From contig AP026065.1 of assembly GCA_024349705.1 (NCBI GenBank), positions 350,726 to 414,725 of the forward strand: 64,000 nt of DNA, read 5' to 3'. This DNA is from Buchnera aphidicola (Ceratovacuna japonica) (lineage in GTDB: Bacteria; Pseudomonadota; Gammaproteobacteria; Enterobacterales; Enterobacteriaceae). The notes under the pieces were generated by a model. The model saw only the letters and a program-made list of their open reading frames with translations, did not search any database and was not told where the DNA came from. How positions within the stretch are numbered: position 1 is the stretch's first letter; each line of letters starts with the position of its first letter. This document shows positions 22,719 to 30,991 of this stretch, piece by piece. A program made the position numbers and the translations under genes.

Positions 22719-23006
22719 CTACCATCTTATCTGACATTTATTTTTTTTAGTCAAATCAATAAAGTCAAAATAATTAATTTTAGAAAAATTTTTAGAAACA
22801 TTTTTTAATATACCCCTGGCTTCTAAATCTTCTTCTAGTACATATAAATTTCTAGATAGTAAAATGATTTTATTTAAAAAAATATTATTATTTAAAGAAA
22901 TTATTACACCATCTTGAATAGCAATAAAATCATCTTTGTTTTTTATTAATCCAAAAAAACTATTGGTGTCAATACAAAAAGGAGAACTTGTAAGAACATG
23001 CAGCAT
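22719..23006 (-). CDS. tusB: tRNA 2-thiolation protein TusB
   Basis: TusB is a subunit of the TusBCD sulfur relay, which receives persulfide from IscS (via TusA) and passes it through TusE to MnmA for s2U34 of Glu, Gln and Lys tRNAs. The 95-residue product keeps the MLHVLTSSPF start and ends in W, as in E. coli (95 residues). It is strongly diverged; the call rests on these ends plus the tusDCB-rpsL order. Confidence 0.9.
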   Translation of the reverse strand: MLHVLTSSPFCIDTNSFFGLIKNKDDFIAIQDGVIISLNNNIFLNKIILLSRNLYVLEEDLEARGILKNVSKNFSKINYFDFIDLTKKNKCQIRW

Positions 23007-23021
23007 AATAACTGACCTAAA

Positions 23022-23381
23022 TTAACAATTAATAATTGCCTCAAATAAATTTAACTTATCTTTAAAACATCTTTTTTTTAAAATAGTTATATTTATCAAA
23101 AATCTATTATTATAATTTATTCCTCTATCTTTTAAAGAATTTTTACATAAATATATGTTAGATAATTTACACAATTCAAATATAGAAAAAGATTTATAAT
23201 AACTATAATAAAGAATTTTTTTCGGATTCTGATTGTTTAGTATTTGAAATATACCATCTCCAATAAAAAATAGTGCTATTTTTTTAAAAATAAAAGATGC
23301 TGATAAAGATAAGTCTAACAATTCTTGACATTTATTACTTCCATAAGGGGATTTGGAAAATAAAAAGGCTATTTTTTTCAT
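23022..23381 (-). CDS. tusC: tRNA 2-thiolation protein TusC
   Basis: TusC is a second subunit of the TusBCD hexamer. The 119-residue product (E. coli 119) begins MKKIAFLFSKSPYGSNKCQELLDLSLSAS (key part FSxxPYG) and has the IALFFIGDGIFQIL strand-helix of the DsrF-like fold. It lies in order between tusD and tusB, 15 bp from the latter. Confidence 0.92.
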   Translation of the reverse strand: MKKIAFLFSKSPYGSNKCQELLDLSLSASFIFKKIALFFIGDGIFQILNNQNPKKILYYSYYKSFSIFELCKLSNIYLCKNSLKDRGINYNNRFLINITILKKRCFKDKLNLFEAIINC

Positions 23382-23411
23382 ATATTTAAATTAATCAGAA
23401 AAATTAAAAAA

Positions 23412-23798
23412 TTAAAATTGTACTAACCTATCAGAAGAAATAATATCTTTAGCTAATTCAGAAAAACTAGAAATTTTAAAAGATGAATCTATGTTTTTTG
23501 TACATATTCCTTTATTATATGATAAATCTTCAGTTATAATACCTCTTTTAAAAGAAGATCCTATACATATCTTAAGTTTTATATCAAACTTATGATGTAA
23601 TTTTTTCCAATATTTTAATAAATTAGCTCTATTATTATAAGGATGACTAATAATATTGGAATTATATACTCCATTTGAATAAAAAAATATACTTTTAATT
23701 ATATGTTTTTTTAAAATTAAATTTTTAACAAATAAAAAAGAACTAATAGAACTTTGTGTTTCATAAAAAGAACTTGTAACTAATATAGTATATTTCAT
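23412..23798 (-). CDS. tusD: Sulfurtransferase subunit TusD
   Basis: TusD carries the catalytic cysteine of TusBCD. The 128-residue product has that Cys at position 78 in KLKICIGSSFKRGI, exactly the E. coli position and length. The start MKYTILVTSSFYETQSS and the end SSDRLVQF also match. It is the first gene of the tusDCB-rpsL-rpsG-fusA-tuf run. With iscS at 59249-60469 the window holds both ends of the sulfur relay, but tusA, tusE and mnmA are not here. Confidence 0.95.
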   Translation of the reverse strand: MKYTILVTSSFYETQSSISSFLFVKNLILKKHIIKSIFFYSNGVYNSNIISHPYNNRANLLKYWKKLHHKFDIKLKICIGSSFKRGIITEDLSYNKGICTKNIDSSFKISSFSELAKDIISSDRLVQF

Positions 23799-23907
23799 AA
23801 TATTAAAAAAATATAAAAAATTTTGTGTAATTTTAAATTATTACAAAATTGTATATTATAAATATAATAAAATCTATTTATAATAAAAAAATGTTAAATT
23901 AAATATA

Positions 23908-24918
23908 TTAATTACATAATAACAATTTTTTTTCTACAATTTTTAATATAATTTCTGATTCCATAGAAGCCTTTTTAGCTCCAATTTTTAAAATTTTTAA
24001 TAAATTTTTTTCATTTTTTCTAAAACAAAAATATTTTTTTTGTAAAATTCGTAATTTTCTGTAAACAAGATTAGATAAAATTTTTTTAAAATTATAATAA
24101 TCACAATTATGAAAAAATTTTTCTGATTCTGAAATAGTATTATTACTTAATATAGAAAATATATTTAATAAATTAGATACACCAGGTTTTTTTTTAATGT
24201 CATATAATATCTTAGAAGGATTATCTGAATCTGTAACAGCAGATTGTATTTTATTATAAATTTCTAATTTACTATCTAGCAAAAATATACTATTTTTATT
24301 ATTTTTATCAGATTTAGACATTTTTTTACTAGGATCATTCAAAGACATAATTTTAGATCCTCTTTTAAAAACTATACTTTTAGGAATGGTAAAAACGTTT
24401 CCATATAAATTATTAAATCTATTAGCTACTATTTTTGTAAGTTCTATATGTTGTTTCTGATCATCTCCTACAAAAACAAAATCACTATTATACAGTAATA
24501 TATCTGACATCATTAATATAGGATAATTAAATAAACCTATATTTACATTAACATTATTTTTATACTTATCTTTAAACTGTGTCATTCTAGACAGCTCACC
24601 AAAATAAGAAAAACAATTTAATATCCAATTTATTTTGCAATGTGCATTAACATGAGATTGTGCAAAAACAATACTTTTATTAGGATTTATTCCGCAAGCT
24701 AAATAAAAAGATAAAGTGTCAAATGTATTTTTTTTAATACTAATATTTTTATGAAAATTTGTTAAAGAATGTAAATCAGCAACACAAAAAATACATCTAT
24801 ATTTTTCTTGCATAATCTTCCAATGCTTTAAAACACCTAAATAATTTGCTAGTGTTAAAAAACCTGTTGGCTGAATTGCACTAAACATTTTTTTTTCTTT
24901 AAATTTATTTTTTTTCAT
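23908..24918 (-). CDS. trpS: Tryptophanyl-tRNA synthetase
   Basis: TrpS charges tRNA-Trp (gene at 58999-59072). The 336-residue class I enzyme (E. coli 334) has SAIQPTGFLTLANYLG, where TLANYLG takes the place of the HIGH motif as in the E. coli TIGNYMG variant. The KMSKS motif appears as KKMSKSDKN (about 198-206), and FVGDDQKQHIELT covers the ATP-binding middle. The ATG at 24918 gives a Lys-rich leader of about ten residues; an ATG at codon 11 is an alternative start. Confidence 0.96.
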   Translation of the reverse strand: MKKNKFKEKKMFSAIQPTGFLTLANYLGVLKHWKIMQEKYRCIFCVADLHSLTNFHKNISIKKNTFDTLSFYLACGINPNKSIVFAQSHVNAHCKINWILNCFSYFGELSRMTQFKDKYKNNVNVNIGLFNYPILMMSDILLYNSDFVFVGDDQKQHIELTKIVANRFNNLYGNVFTIPKSIVFKRGSKIMSLNDPSKKMSKSDKNNKNSIFLLDSKLEIYNKIQSAVTDSDNPSKILYDIKKKPGVSNLLNIFSILSNNTISESEKFFHNCDYYNFKKILSNLVYRKLRILQKKYFCFRKNEKNLLKILKIGAKKASMESEIILKIVEKKLLLCN

Positions 24919-24988
24919 AAAATTTTTACAAACATAAATTAATTTTTATAAACAAAATTATTCAATTTAATTATGAAAACATAAAACT

Positions 24989-25663
24989 TTATTTAAAATA
25001 TTTACTTATAATTTCTCTAATTTCATAAATAGTATCTTTATAACTTTTAGAACAAAAAATCTCAGATCCTATAACTAAAGAATTAGCTCCAGCATTTAAC
25101 AAATCTACAATATTATTTTTTTTAATTCCACCATCAACTTCTAGTATTATGTTTAAATTATTTTTTTCTATTAAATCTCTAACTTTTTCTATCTTTTTAA
25201 GAACATAAGTTAAAAACTTTTGTTTTGCAAATCCAGGATTTACAGACATAATCAAAATTAAATCTAACTTATCTATAGTATAATCTAAACAATTTAATGA
25301 AGTAGAAGGGTTTATAGCTAAACCCACCTTGCATCCAAAACTTTTTATTAAAGATATAGTTTTATCTATGTGTATAGTAGATTCAGGATGAAAAGTTATA
25401 AATTTAACTCTTTCTATAGCAAAAGAAGGTATCAAAGTATCTACCATATTAGTCATTAAATGAACATCTGTATCAAATTTTATTCCATTTTTTTTTAATG
25501 ATTTTAGTACAACAGGACCAAATGTTAAATTTGGAACATAATTATTATCCATAACATCAAAATGAATTAAATCAGCTCCATATTTTATAACATCTTTTAT
25601 TTCATCACCTAAATTAGAAAAATTAGCCGATAAAATAGAAGGAACAATAGAAATTTTTTTCAT
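24989..25663 (-). CDS. rpe: Ribulose-5-phosphate 3-epimerase
   Basis: Rpe interconverts ribulose-5-P and xylulose-5-P in the pentose phosphate pathway. The TIM-barrel motifs are PSILSANFSNLGDEI, HFDVMDNNYVPNLTFGP (metal His and Asp), DVHLMT, MSVNPGFAKQKF and EVDGGIKKNN (second Asp and phosphate loop). Length 224 versus 225. It lies in the aroK-aroB-rpe-trpS order known from E. coli, with damX, dam and gph lost. Confidence 0.97.
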   Translation of the reverse strand: MKKISIVPSILSANFSNLGDEIKDVIKYGADLIHFDVMDNNYVPNLTFGPVVLKSLKKNGIKFDTDVHLMTNMVDTLIPSFAIERVKFITFHPESTIHIDKTISLIKSFGCKVGLAINPSTSLNCLDYTIDKLDLILIMSVNPGFAKQKFLTYVLKKIEKVRDLIEKNNLNIILEVDGGIKKNNIVDLLNAGANSLVIGSEIFCSKSYKDTIYEIREIISKYFK

Positions 25664-25704
25664 AAAATTTATATTAAAATTAAAAAATATAATAAAAAGT
25701 TAAT

Positions 25705-26787
25705 TTATAAGTTTTTATTAACAACTTTGTTTAAAATACTAGTACTTACATTATTTATTAAAATACATTTTCCTATTTTTTCTGGAACTATCAATCTAAT
25801 TTTTTTGTTATAATTATTTTTTTTGTCTCTATACATATATTTTAAATAATCTTCAAAATTCATATTTTTAGGACCTTTAACAGGCAAACCAATTAATTTG
25901 AACAAATTAATTATTTCATTTAGTTCTATAAAAGAAATTTTTTCTAACATATTAGAAAAAATTGCAGACATTACAATTCCAGAAGAAACAGATTCACCAT
26001 GTGACCATTTATATTTTGTAAAAGATTCTATAGCATGGCCAAAGGTGTGCCCTAAGTTTAATAGCATTCTAGAGTTTTTTTCTTTTTCATCTTTAGAAAC
26101 TATTTTAACTTTAAATTTACAAGATTTATAAATACAATTTAATAAAATATGTTCATCAAGATAGAGTATACTTGTCAAATTATTTTTAATCCAATAAAAA
26201 AAATTTTTATCAAATAAAATTGAGTACTTAACAATTTCAGAAATCCCAGAAATAATTTCTTTTCTAGGTAAAGTTTTTAAAAACATTAAATCTATTAATA
26301 CAATTTCAGGATGATAAAAAGTTCCTATAACATTTTTAGAAAGATAGTTATTAACTCCTGTTTTTCCTCCTATAGAAGCGTCTACTTGTGATAATAAAGT
26401 TGTAGGTATGTTTATATATTTAATACCTCTTTTATAAATGGATGCAGCAAAACCAGTAATATCTCCAATTACACCACCTCCAAATGCAATTAACAAAGTA
26501 TTTCTTCCATAATTTAATTTAATAAGTTTAGTAATTATTATTTCTACATGTTCAAATGTTTTATAAATCTCTCCATCTGGTAATAATATTACATTATCAA
26601 AAATTTTTAATTTTTTTAAATTTTTTATAATATTGTTTTTGTAAATTTTATATATAGTTACATTAGTTACTAAAACAGAGCTTTTAAAACTTTTTAATGT
26701 AGAAATAAAATTTTTATTATTAATAATGTTATAACCTATGTTTATATAATATTTTTTATTACTTAATTCTATTTTTAATGTTTTCAA
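25705..26787 (-). CDS. aroB: 3-dehydroquinate synthase
   Basis: AroB converts DAHP to 3-dehydroquinate with NAD+ and a divalent metal. LPDGEIYKTFEHVE, the nucleotide loop AFGGGVIGDITGFAASIYKRG and the metal-binding LNLGHTFGHAIE (about 245-256) plus HGESVSSGIVMS are all present. Length 360 versus 362. It is downstream of aroK in the same direction, as in E. coli. Confidence 0.97.
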   Translation of the reverse strand: MKTLKIELSNKKYYINIGYNIINNKNFISTLKSFKSSVLVTNVTIYKIYKNNIIKNLKKLKIFDNVILLPDGEIYKTFEHVEIIITKLIKLNYGRNTLLIAFGGGVIGDITGFAASIYKRGIKYINIPTTLLSQVDASIGGKTGVNNYLSKNVIGTFYHPEIVLIDLMFLKTLPRKEIISGISEIVKYSILFDKNFFYWIKNNLTSILYLDEHILLNCIYKSCKFKVKIVSKDEKEKNSRMLLNLGHTFGHAIESFTKYKWSHGESVSSGIVMSAIFSNMLEKISFIELNEIINLFKLIGLPVKGPKNMNFEDYLKYMYRDKKNNYNKKIRLIVPEKIGKCILINNVSTSILNKVVNKNL

Positions 26788-26822
26788 AGAATTTATCCTA
26801 TTTTTAATATAAAAATAAAATA

Positions 26823-27356
26823 CTATAAAAAATTATTGGATTTGAATTTTTTAAAAATATATAATGCTATTGATTTTGCGCTTTTTTTATCTGTATCTAC
26901 TGTTAGATCAGATATATTTTTATATAAATGATTTCTTTCTAAAGCTAAATTTTCTAAAATAATGCGATTAGAAACATTCTTATTATTTAATAAAGGCCTA
27001 TTTTTATCTCTTTTAGTTCTTATTAATTGTTTTTCTATAGTAGTTTTTAAATAAATTACAGTACCTCTAGAAGACAAAATATTTCTAATACTATCAGAAA
27101 CTACAGACCCACCTCCAGTAGCTAAAACTATTCCATTTTTTTTAGTCAACTCGCTTATTACTTTATGCTCTCTTATTCTAAATCCTTTTTCTCCTTCTAC
27201 GTCAAAAACCCAGGCTATATCTGCTCCAGTCCTTTTTTCAATTTCTTTATCTGAATCGTAAAAATCCATATTTAATTTTTGTGCTAATTGTTTTCCTATA
27301 GTACTCTTACCAGCTCCCATAGGTCCAACTAAAAAAATATTTCTCTTTTCTACCAT
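26823..27356 (-). CDS. aroK: Shikimate kinase I
   Basis: AroK phosphorylates shikimate at O3 using ATP. Walker [13 protein letters not shown] (about 11-22), the substrate Asp in [14 protein letters not shown], the FRIREHK arginine and the ATGGGSV loop are visible. Length 177 versus 173. It heads the aroK-aroB-rpe-trpS group. The 298 bp upstream to tRNA-Ser are nearly pure A/T; I see no gene there and it must hold the promoter. Confidence 0.97.
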   Translation of the reverse strand: MVEKRNIFLVGPMGAGKSTIGKQLAQKLNMDFYDSDKEIEKRTGADIAWVFDVEGEKGFRIREHKVISELTKKNGIVLATGGGSVVSDSIRNILSSRGTVIYLKTTIEKQLIRTKRDKNRPLLNNKNVSNRIILENLALERNHLYKNISDLTVDTDKKSAKSIALYIFKKFKSNNFL

Positions 27357-27654
27357 AATTTTATTTTATAAAATACAAAATTAATTTAATAATAATAATA
27401 CAAAAAAATCAAAAATACTAATTAATATAGTTAGCAAAATAAATATTATTAAAAAAAATAATAGAATAATTTTTATTATATTATAATTATAAAAATTAAA
27501 CTATTTTTTTTTAAAAAAAAATAAAATATGTTTTATATATAATGTTAATATAATTTTTATACCATGAAATTTTTTAATTCAAAAATAAATAAAAATATAA
27601 ATTAATTAATACTTTTATTTAAAAAATAATTATAATATAATAAAAATTGTTTTC

Positions 27655-27741
27655 GGTGAGATGCCTGAGAGGATTAAAGGGCACGCCTGGAAAGCGTGTA
27701 TGCAAAATTTTGCATCAAGGGTTCGAATCCCTTTCTCACCT
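27655..27741 (+). tRNA. tRNA-Ser (anticodon GGA)
   Basis: A class II tRNA with acceptor pair GGTGAGA/TCTCACC, anticodon loop CTGGAAA (GGA), a long variable arm near 27700-27716 and T-loop TTCGAAT. It closely resembles E. coli tRNA-Ser(GGA). The discriminator base appears to be T and not G, and the 3' CCA is not encoded. The gene has its own space between aroK and the convergent nfuA. Confidence 0.96.
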
Positions 27742-27795
27742 AAATTAATATAAATATTTTTAAAAAAAATAAAATTAATCTTTAATATTACAAAA

Positions 27796-28367
27796 TTAAT
27801 AATATGAATGTTTTCCATGAACATGATCTGTAATATCTTTAACACCTTTTATAACTGTAAACTTTTTCAAAAGCTGCTTTGAAATAAAATTTTTTAATGT
27901 TAAATTAGACATAGAACATCCATTACAACTTCCCAAAAATTTTAAAAATACATAATTGTTTTTATCAATTTTTATAAATGTTACACTTCCTCCATGAATA
28001 GATAAATTAGGATTTATTTCATTGTTTATCCAAAATTTTATTTTTTCTTCTATATTAAAATTTTTATAATCTTTTTTTGAACACATATTAGGAACGTTTA
28101 AAACTAGATTTGAAGAAGTATTTTTTTTTTTTAATTCAATGTTAGAATTTTTTAAATAAACATAATCATGTTTATTTACATATACAGAAAATCCATTAAA
28201 ATCAAAAATTAAATCATTTTTTGTAACATTTTTAACATTACAATATAATATACCAAATTTTACTTTATATGTACCTAAATTCTTAGCAAATATTCTAATT
28301 TGCGTATTTTTTTTTTTGACAACAATTTTTTTAAATAAATTTCAGCATCTTTAAAAATAGTAATCAT
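27796..28367 (-). CDS. nfuA: Fe-S biogenesis protein NfuA, frame interrupted at an A11 run
   Basis: NfuA is an Fe-S carrier that delivers clusters to client enzymes. From the ATG at 28367 the frame reads MITIFKDAEIYLKKLLSKKK, matching the E. coli N-terminus, then hits 11 A (T run at 28307-28317) and goes out of frame. In the next frame the protein continues NTQIRIFAKNLGTYKVKFG through the A-type domain to the C-terminal Nfu domain with the cluster-binding CNGC (SCNGCSMSNLTLK). One extra A restores 190 residues (E. coli 191). A separate 96-residue product from an ATG at 28086 would hold only the Nfu domain. I read this as one gene probably rescued by transcriptional slippage; a recent pseudogene or a sequencing error in the run are the alternatives. 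Confidence 0.85.
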
Positions 28368-28447
28368 ATAAATTTCCAATATAATGTTTATAATATTGTT
28401 ATAATATAACATATAAAAATTTCTTAATAATTTATTTTTTAATAAAA

Positions 28448-29169
28448 ATGAAAAAAAAAAAAAAAATATTGTATTAATATATGGATGGGGTATAACAAAA
28501 AAAATATGGAAAAATTTTATAAAAGATTTTAAAAAAAAATATAATATATTTATTTTAGAAATATGCAAATTTTTAAAAAAAAACAATCTTAAAAAAAAGA
28601 GTTTTAATGAAATAGTAAATTTTATATACAAAAAATTTAGTAAAACTTATATATGGATAGGATGGTCAATAGGAGGATTATTAGTAACACAAATAGGATT
28701 AAATAATCCGAATAAAAATTTTAAAATTATAACAATATGCTCTCCTACATATTTTTATAAAAAAAAAATATATAACGGTATAAAAAAAGAAAAAATTATA
28801 ATACTTTTAAAAAGTTTATTAAAAAATTATAAAAAATATATAAAAATTTTTTTTATAAATGCATATTATAAAAAAAAATATATAAAAAAAATTTTTCTTG
28901 ATCAAAAAGAACCAGATAAAACAAGTATAAAAAAATGTTTTGAAATAACATTAAAAACATATATTAAAAAAAAAACAAATAGATTTATATCTAAAATATT
29001 TAATATATATGGAGAATTAGATAATATAGTTATTAAAAAAATATATATAAATAATTATATGGAAAAAAATGTCCAATATTTTATAATAAAAAAATCAGGA
29101 CATATACCATTTATAACTCATAAAAAACAAATAAAAAAAATAATATCTTTTGTTTTAAATAATAAATAA
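28448..29169 (+). CDS. bioH: Pimeloyl-ACP methyl ester esterase BioH, frame interrupted at an A16 run after the start
   Basis: BioH hydrolyses pimeloyl-ACP methyl ester, ending pimelate-moiety synthesis for biotin. An ATG at 28448 is followed at once by 16 A (28451-28466); read straight, this meets a stop three codons later. With 17 A it gives M, five Lys, then NIVLIYGWGITKKIW and an uninterrupted frame to 29169 (240 residues, E. coli 256). The alpha/beta-hydrolase features are intact: oxyanion-side YGWG, nucleophile elbow WIGWSIGGL, acid residue in YGELDNIV, and catalytic His in SGHIPFITH. In the coding frame there is no ATG, GTG or TTG between an upstream TAA and the run. The gene is divergent from nfuA, as is typical of the bioH-nfuA neighbourhood. 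Confidence 0.82.
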
Positions 29170-29174
29170 AATTG

Positions 29175-29225
29175 TTTGTTTAAAAATTAGAATATTTAAA
29201 TTATAAATTCTAATTTCTAAACAAA
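29175..29225. terminator. Hairpin between convergent bioH and ssb
   Basis: An inverted repeat with an outer 8-bp stem (29175-29182 with 29218-29225) and an inner 10-bp stem (29184-29193 with 29207-29216), separated by one mismatch, lies between two convergent genes. All pairs are A/T rich, but the length of near-perfect pairing is unusual for the surrounding spacer. It is probably a bidirectional terminator. Confidence 0.55.
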
Positions 29226-29240
29226 TTTAATGTTAATTTA

Positions 29241-29765
29241 TTAAAAAGGAATTTCATCGTCAAAATCTGTATCACTACTTTCATTTAATAAAATGTCCTT
29301 TTTAGAATAACTATCCTTTTCTCTCATATTACTTTCTTTAGATAATTTTTTTTTATTAGCATCCATATTTTTAGAATCAGATTCTTCTTTTTTCGTATTA
29401 TTTATAGAATTACTATTTCTAGTTCCTAACATTTGCATAGTTCCTCCTATATTTACAACAATTTCAGTAGTATATCTATCTATATTGTTTTGATCCTGCC
29501 ATTTTCTTGTTTGTAAAGATCCTTCTATGTACACTTGAGATCCTTTTTTTAAATACTCTCTAGCTATTTCAGCTAATTTGTTAAATAAAACAATTCTATG
29601 CCATTCAGTCTTTTCCCTTGTTTCTCCAGTATTTTTATCTTTCCAAGTTTCAGAAGTAGCAATATTCATGTTTGCAACAGCAACTCCATTAGTCATATAT
29701 CTTACCTCAGGGTCTTGACCTAAATTACCTATTAATATTACCTTATTAACTCCTCTACTAGCCAT
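29241..29765 (-). CDS. ssb: Single-stranded DNA-binding protein
   Basis: SSB coats single-stranded DNA as a tetramer and recruits partners through its tail. The N-terminal OB fold begins [23 protein letters not shown] and contains [22 protein letters not shown] disordered Asn/Lys/Ser/Asp linker follows from about residue 115. The acidic tip DFDDEIPF is kept, so partner binding is presumably still needed. Length 174 versus 178. Confidence 0.98.
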   Translation of the reverse strand: MASRGVNKVILIGNLGQDPEVRYMTNGVAVANMNIATSETWKDKNTGETREKTEWHRIVLFNKLAEIAREYLKKGSQVYIEGSLQTRKWQDQNNIDRYTTEIVVNIGGTMQMLGTRNSNSINNTKKEESDSKNMDANKKKLSKESNMREKDSYSKKDILLNESSDTDFDDEIPF

Positions 29766-29914
29766 AAAAATCCTCTAAAAAAATAATAAATAAAGTTATT
29801 TATATTTTAAATTTTAATAAAAAATTTAAATTTTAAAAAAAAAATATAAATGGTAATATAAAAAAAAAATATTTTTATTTTATAAAATTTTAAATTAATA
29901 TTATACTATAAAAA

Positions 29915-30904
29915 ATGATTAAAAAAAAAAATAATGTTTATAGATTTTGCGTAGCCCCAATGTTTGGCTATACAGACGAATATTGTAGAAAAATATATAG
30001 AATAATAAGTAAAAAATCTCTATTATTTACAGAAATGATTTCTACTAATGATATATTAAATAAAAATTACAAAAAATTTGTAGAAAATAAAAAAAAAGAA
30101 AATCCTATAGCAATACAAATATCTGGATCAAATGAAAACGAAATATCTAAATGTGCAGAAATTTCTTACAAAAAAAATTATAAATATATAAATTTAAATA
30201 TAGGATGCCCATCAATAAAAGCTCAAAAAGGAAATTTCGGAGCTATATTAATGAAACAACCAAAAATTATAGTAAATTCTATAAACAACATAACAAATAA
30301 TACTCCTATAGAGATTAGTATAAAATCTAGAATAGGAATAAAAAAACAAGATGATTATAAATTTTTACAAGATTTTATACATAACATATCTACTAGAAGC
30401 TCATGTAAAATATTTATATTACATGCTAGAACAGCAATATTAAAAAATATTAGTACAAAAAAAAATTTAAAAATACCAAAAATAAATTATAAATTTGTAT
30501 ATAAAATAAAAAAAGATTTTCCAAATTTAAAAATAATAATAAATGGAGAAATAAAAACAATAAAAGAATCTTTAATTCATTTAAAATATACAGACGGAGT
30601 TATGATGGGCAGAAGTATATATAAAGAACCTATGATGTTAAAATTTGTGGATGAAAAAATATATAATATAAAAAAAAAAAAACACAAAGATATTTTAAAA
30701 AAAATATTTAAATATATTAATAAAAAAGTTTTAGAAAAAGTTCCTATGAACAAAATGACTAGACATATTATAAATATTTTTAAAAACAAACCATATTCTT
30801 ATATATGGAAAAAAATGATATTGTCAAAAGATAATAAAAATGAAGATATCGAAAAAATCTTTAAAAAATATAAAAACATTATAAAAAATAATTTTATTTT
30901 ATAA
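29915..30904 (+). CDS. dusA: tRNA-dihydrouridine synthase A
   Basis: DusA reduces U20 in the D-loop of tRNAs using FMN. FCVAPMFGYTDEYCRKIYR near the start, LNIGCPS (catalytic-Cys region), the FMN-contacting ARTAILKNIS and INGEIKTI, and DGVMMGRSIYKEP identify the DusA subtype. DusB and DusC have different N-terminal motifs. Length 329 versus about 330-345. It lies beside dnaB, as in E. coli where only a few small genes intervene. Confidence 0.93.
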   Translation: MIKKKNNVYRFCVAPMFGYTDEYCRKIYRIISKKSLLFTEMISTNDILNKNYKKFVENKKKENPIAIQISGSNENEISKCAEISYKKNYKYINLNIGCPSIKAQKGNFGAILMKQPKIIVNSINNITNNTPIEISIKSRIGIKKQDDYKFLQDFIHNISTRSSCKIFILHARTAILKNISTKKNLKIPKINYKFVYKIKKDFPNLKIIINGEIKTIKESLIHLKYTDGVMMGRSIYKEPMMLKFVDEKIYNIKKKKHKDILKKIFKYINKKVLEKVPMNKMTRHIINIFKNKPYSYIWKKMILSKDNKNEDIEKIFKKYKNIIKNNFIL

Positions 30905-30991
30905 AAAAAATCTAAATAAATTTATATAACATAATATAAAATCACTATAATAAATATAAACAATATAAATAAAAATAGTTAGATATTTTAA

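Noticed and set aside
27630..27845. A 71-codon open frame
   Set aside because: It runs antisense through tRNA-Ser and into nfuA.
27796..28086. A stand-alone 96-residue NifU-like protein
   Set aside because: The sequence upstream in the same frame, back to the A11 run, matches the NfuA A-type domain, and the missing start is in the other frame; it is the C-terminal half of nfuA.
28275..28631. A 118-codon hydrophobic open frame on the minus strand
   Set aside because: Only its last 20 or so codons are real (the NfuA N-terminus); the rest is antisense to the start of bioH.
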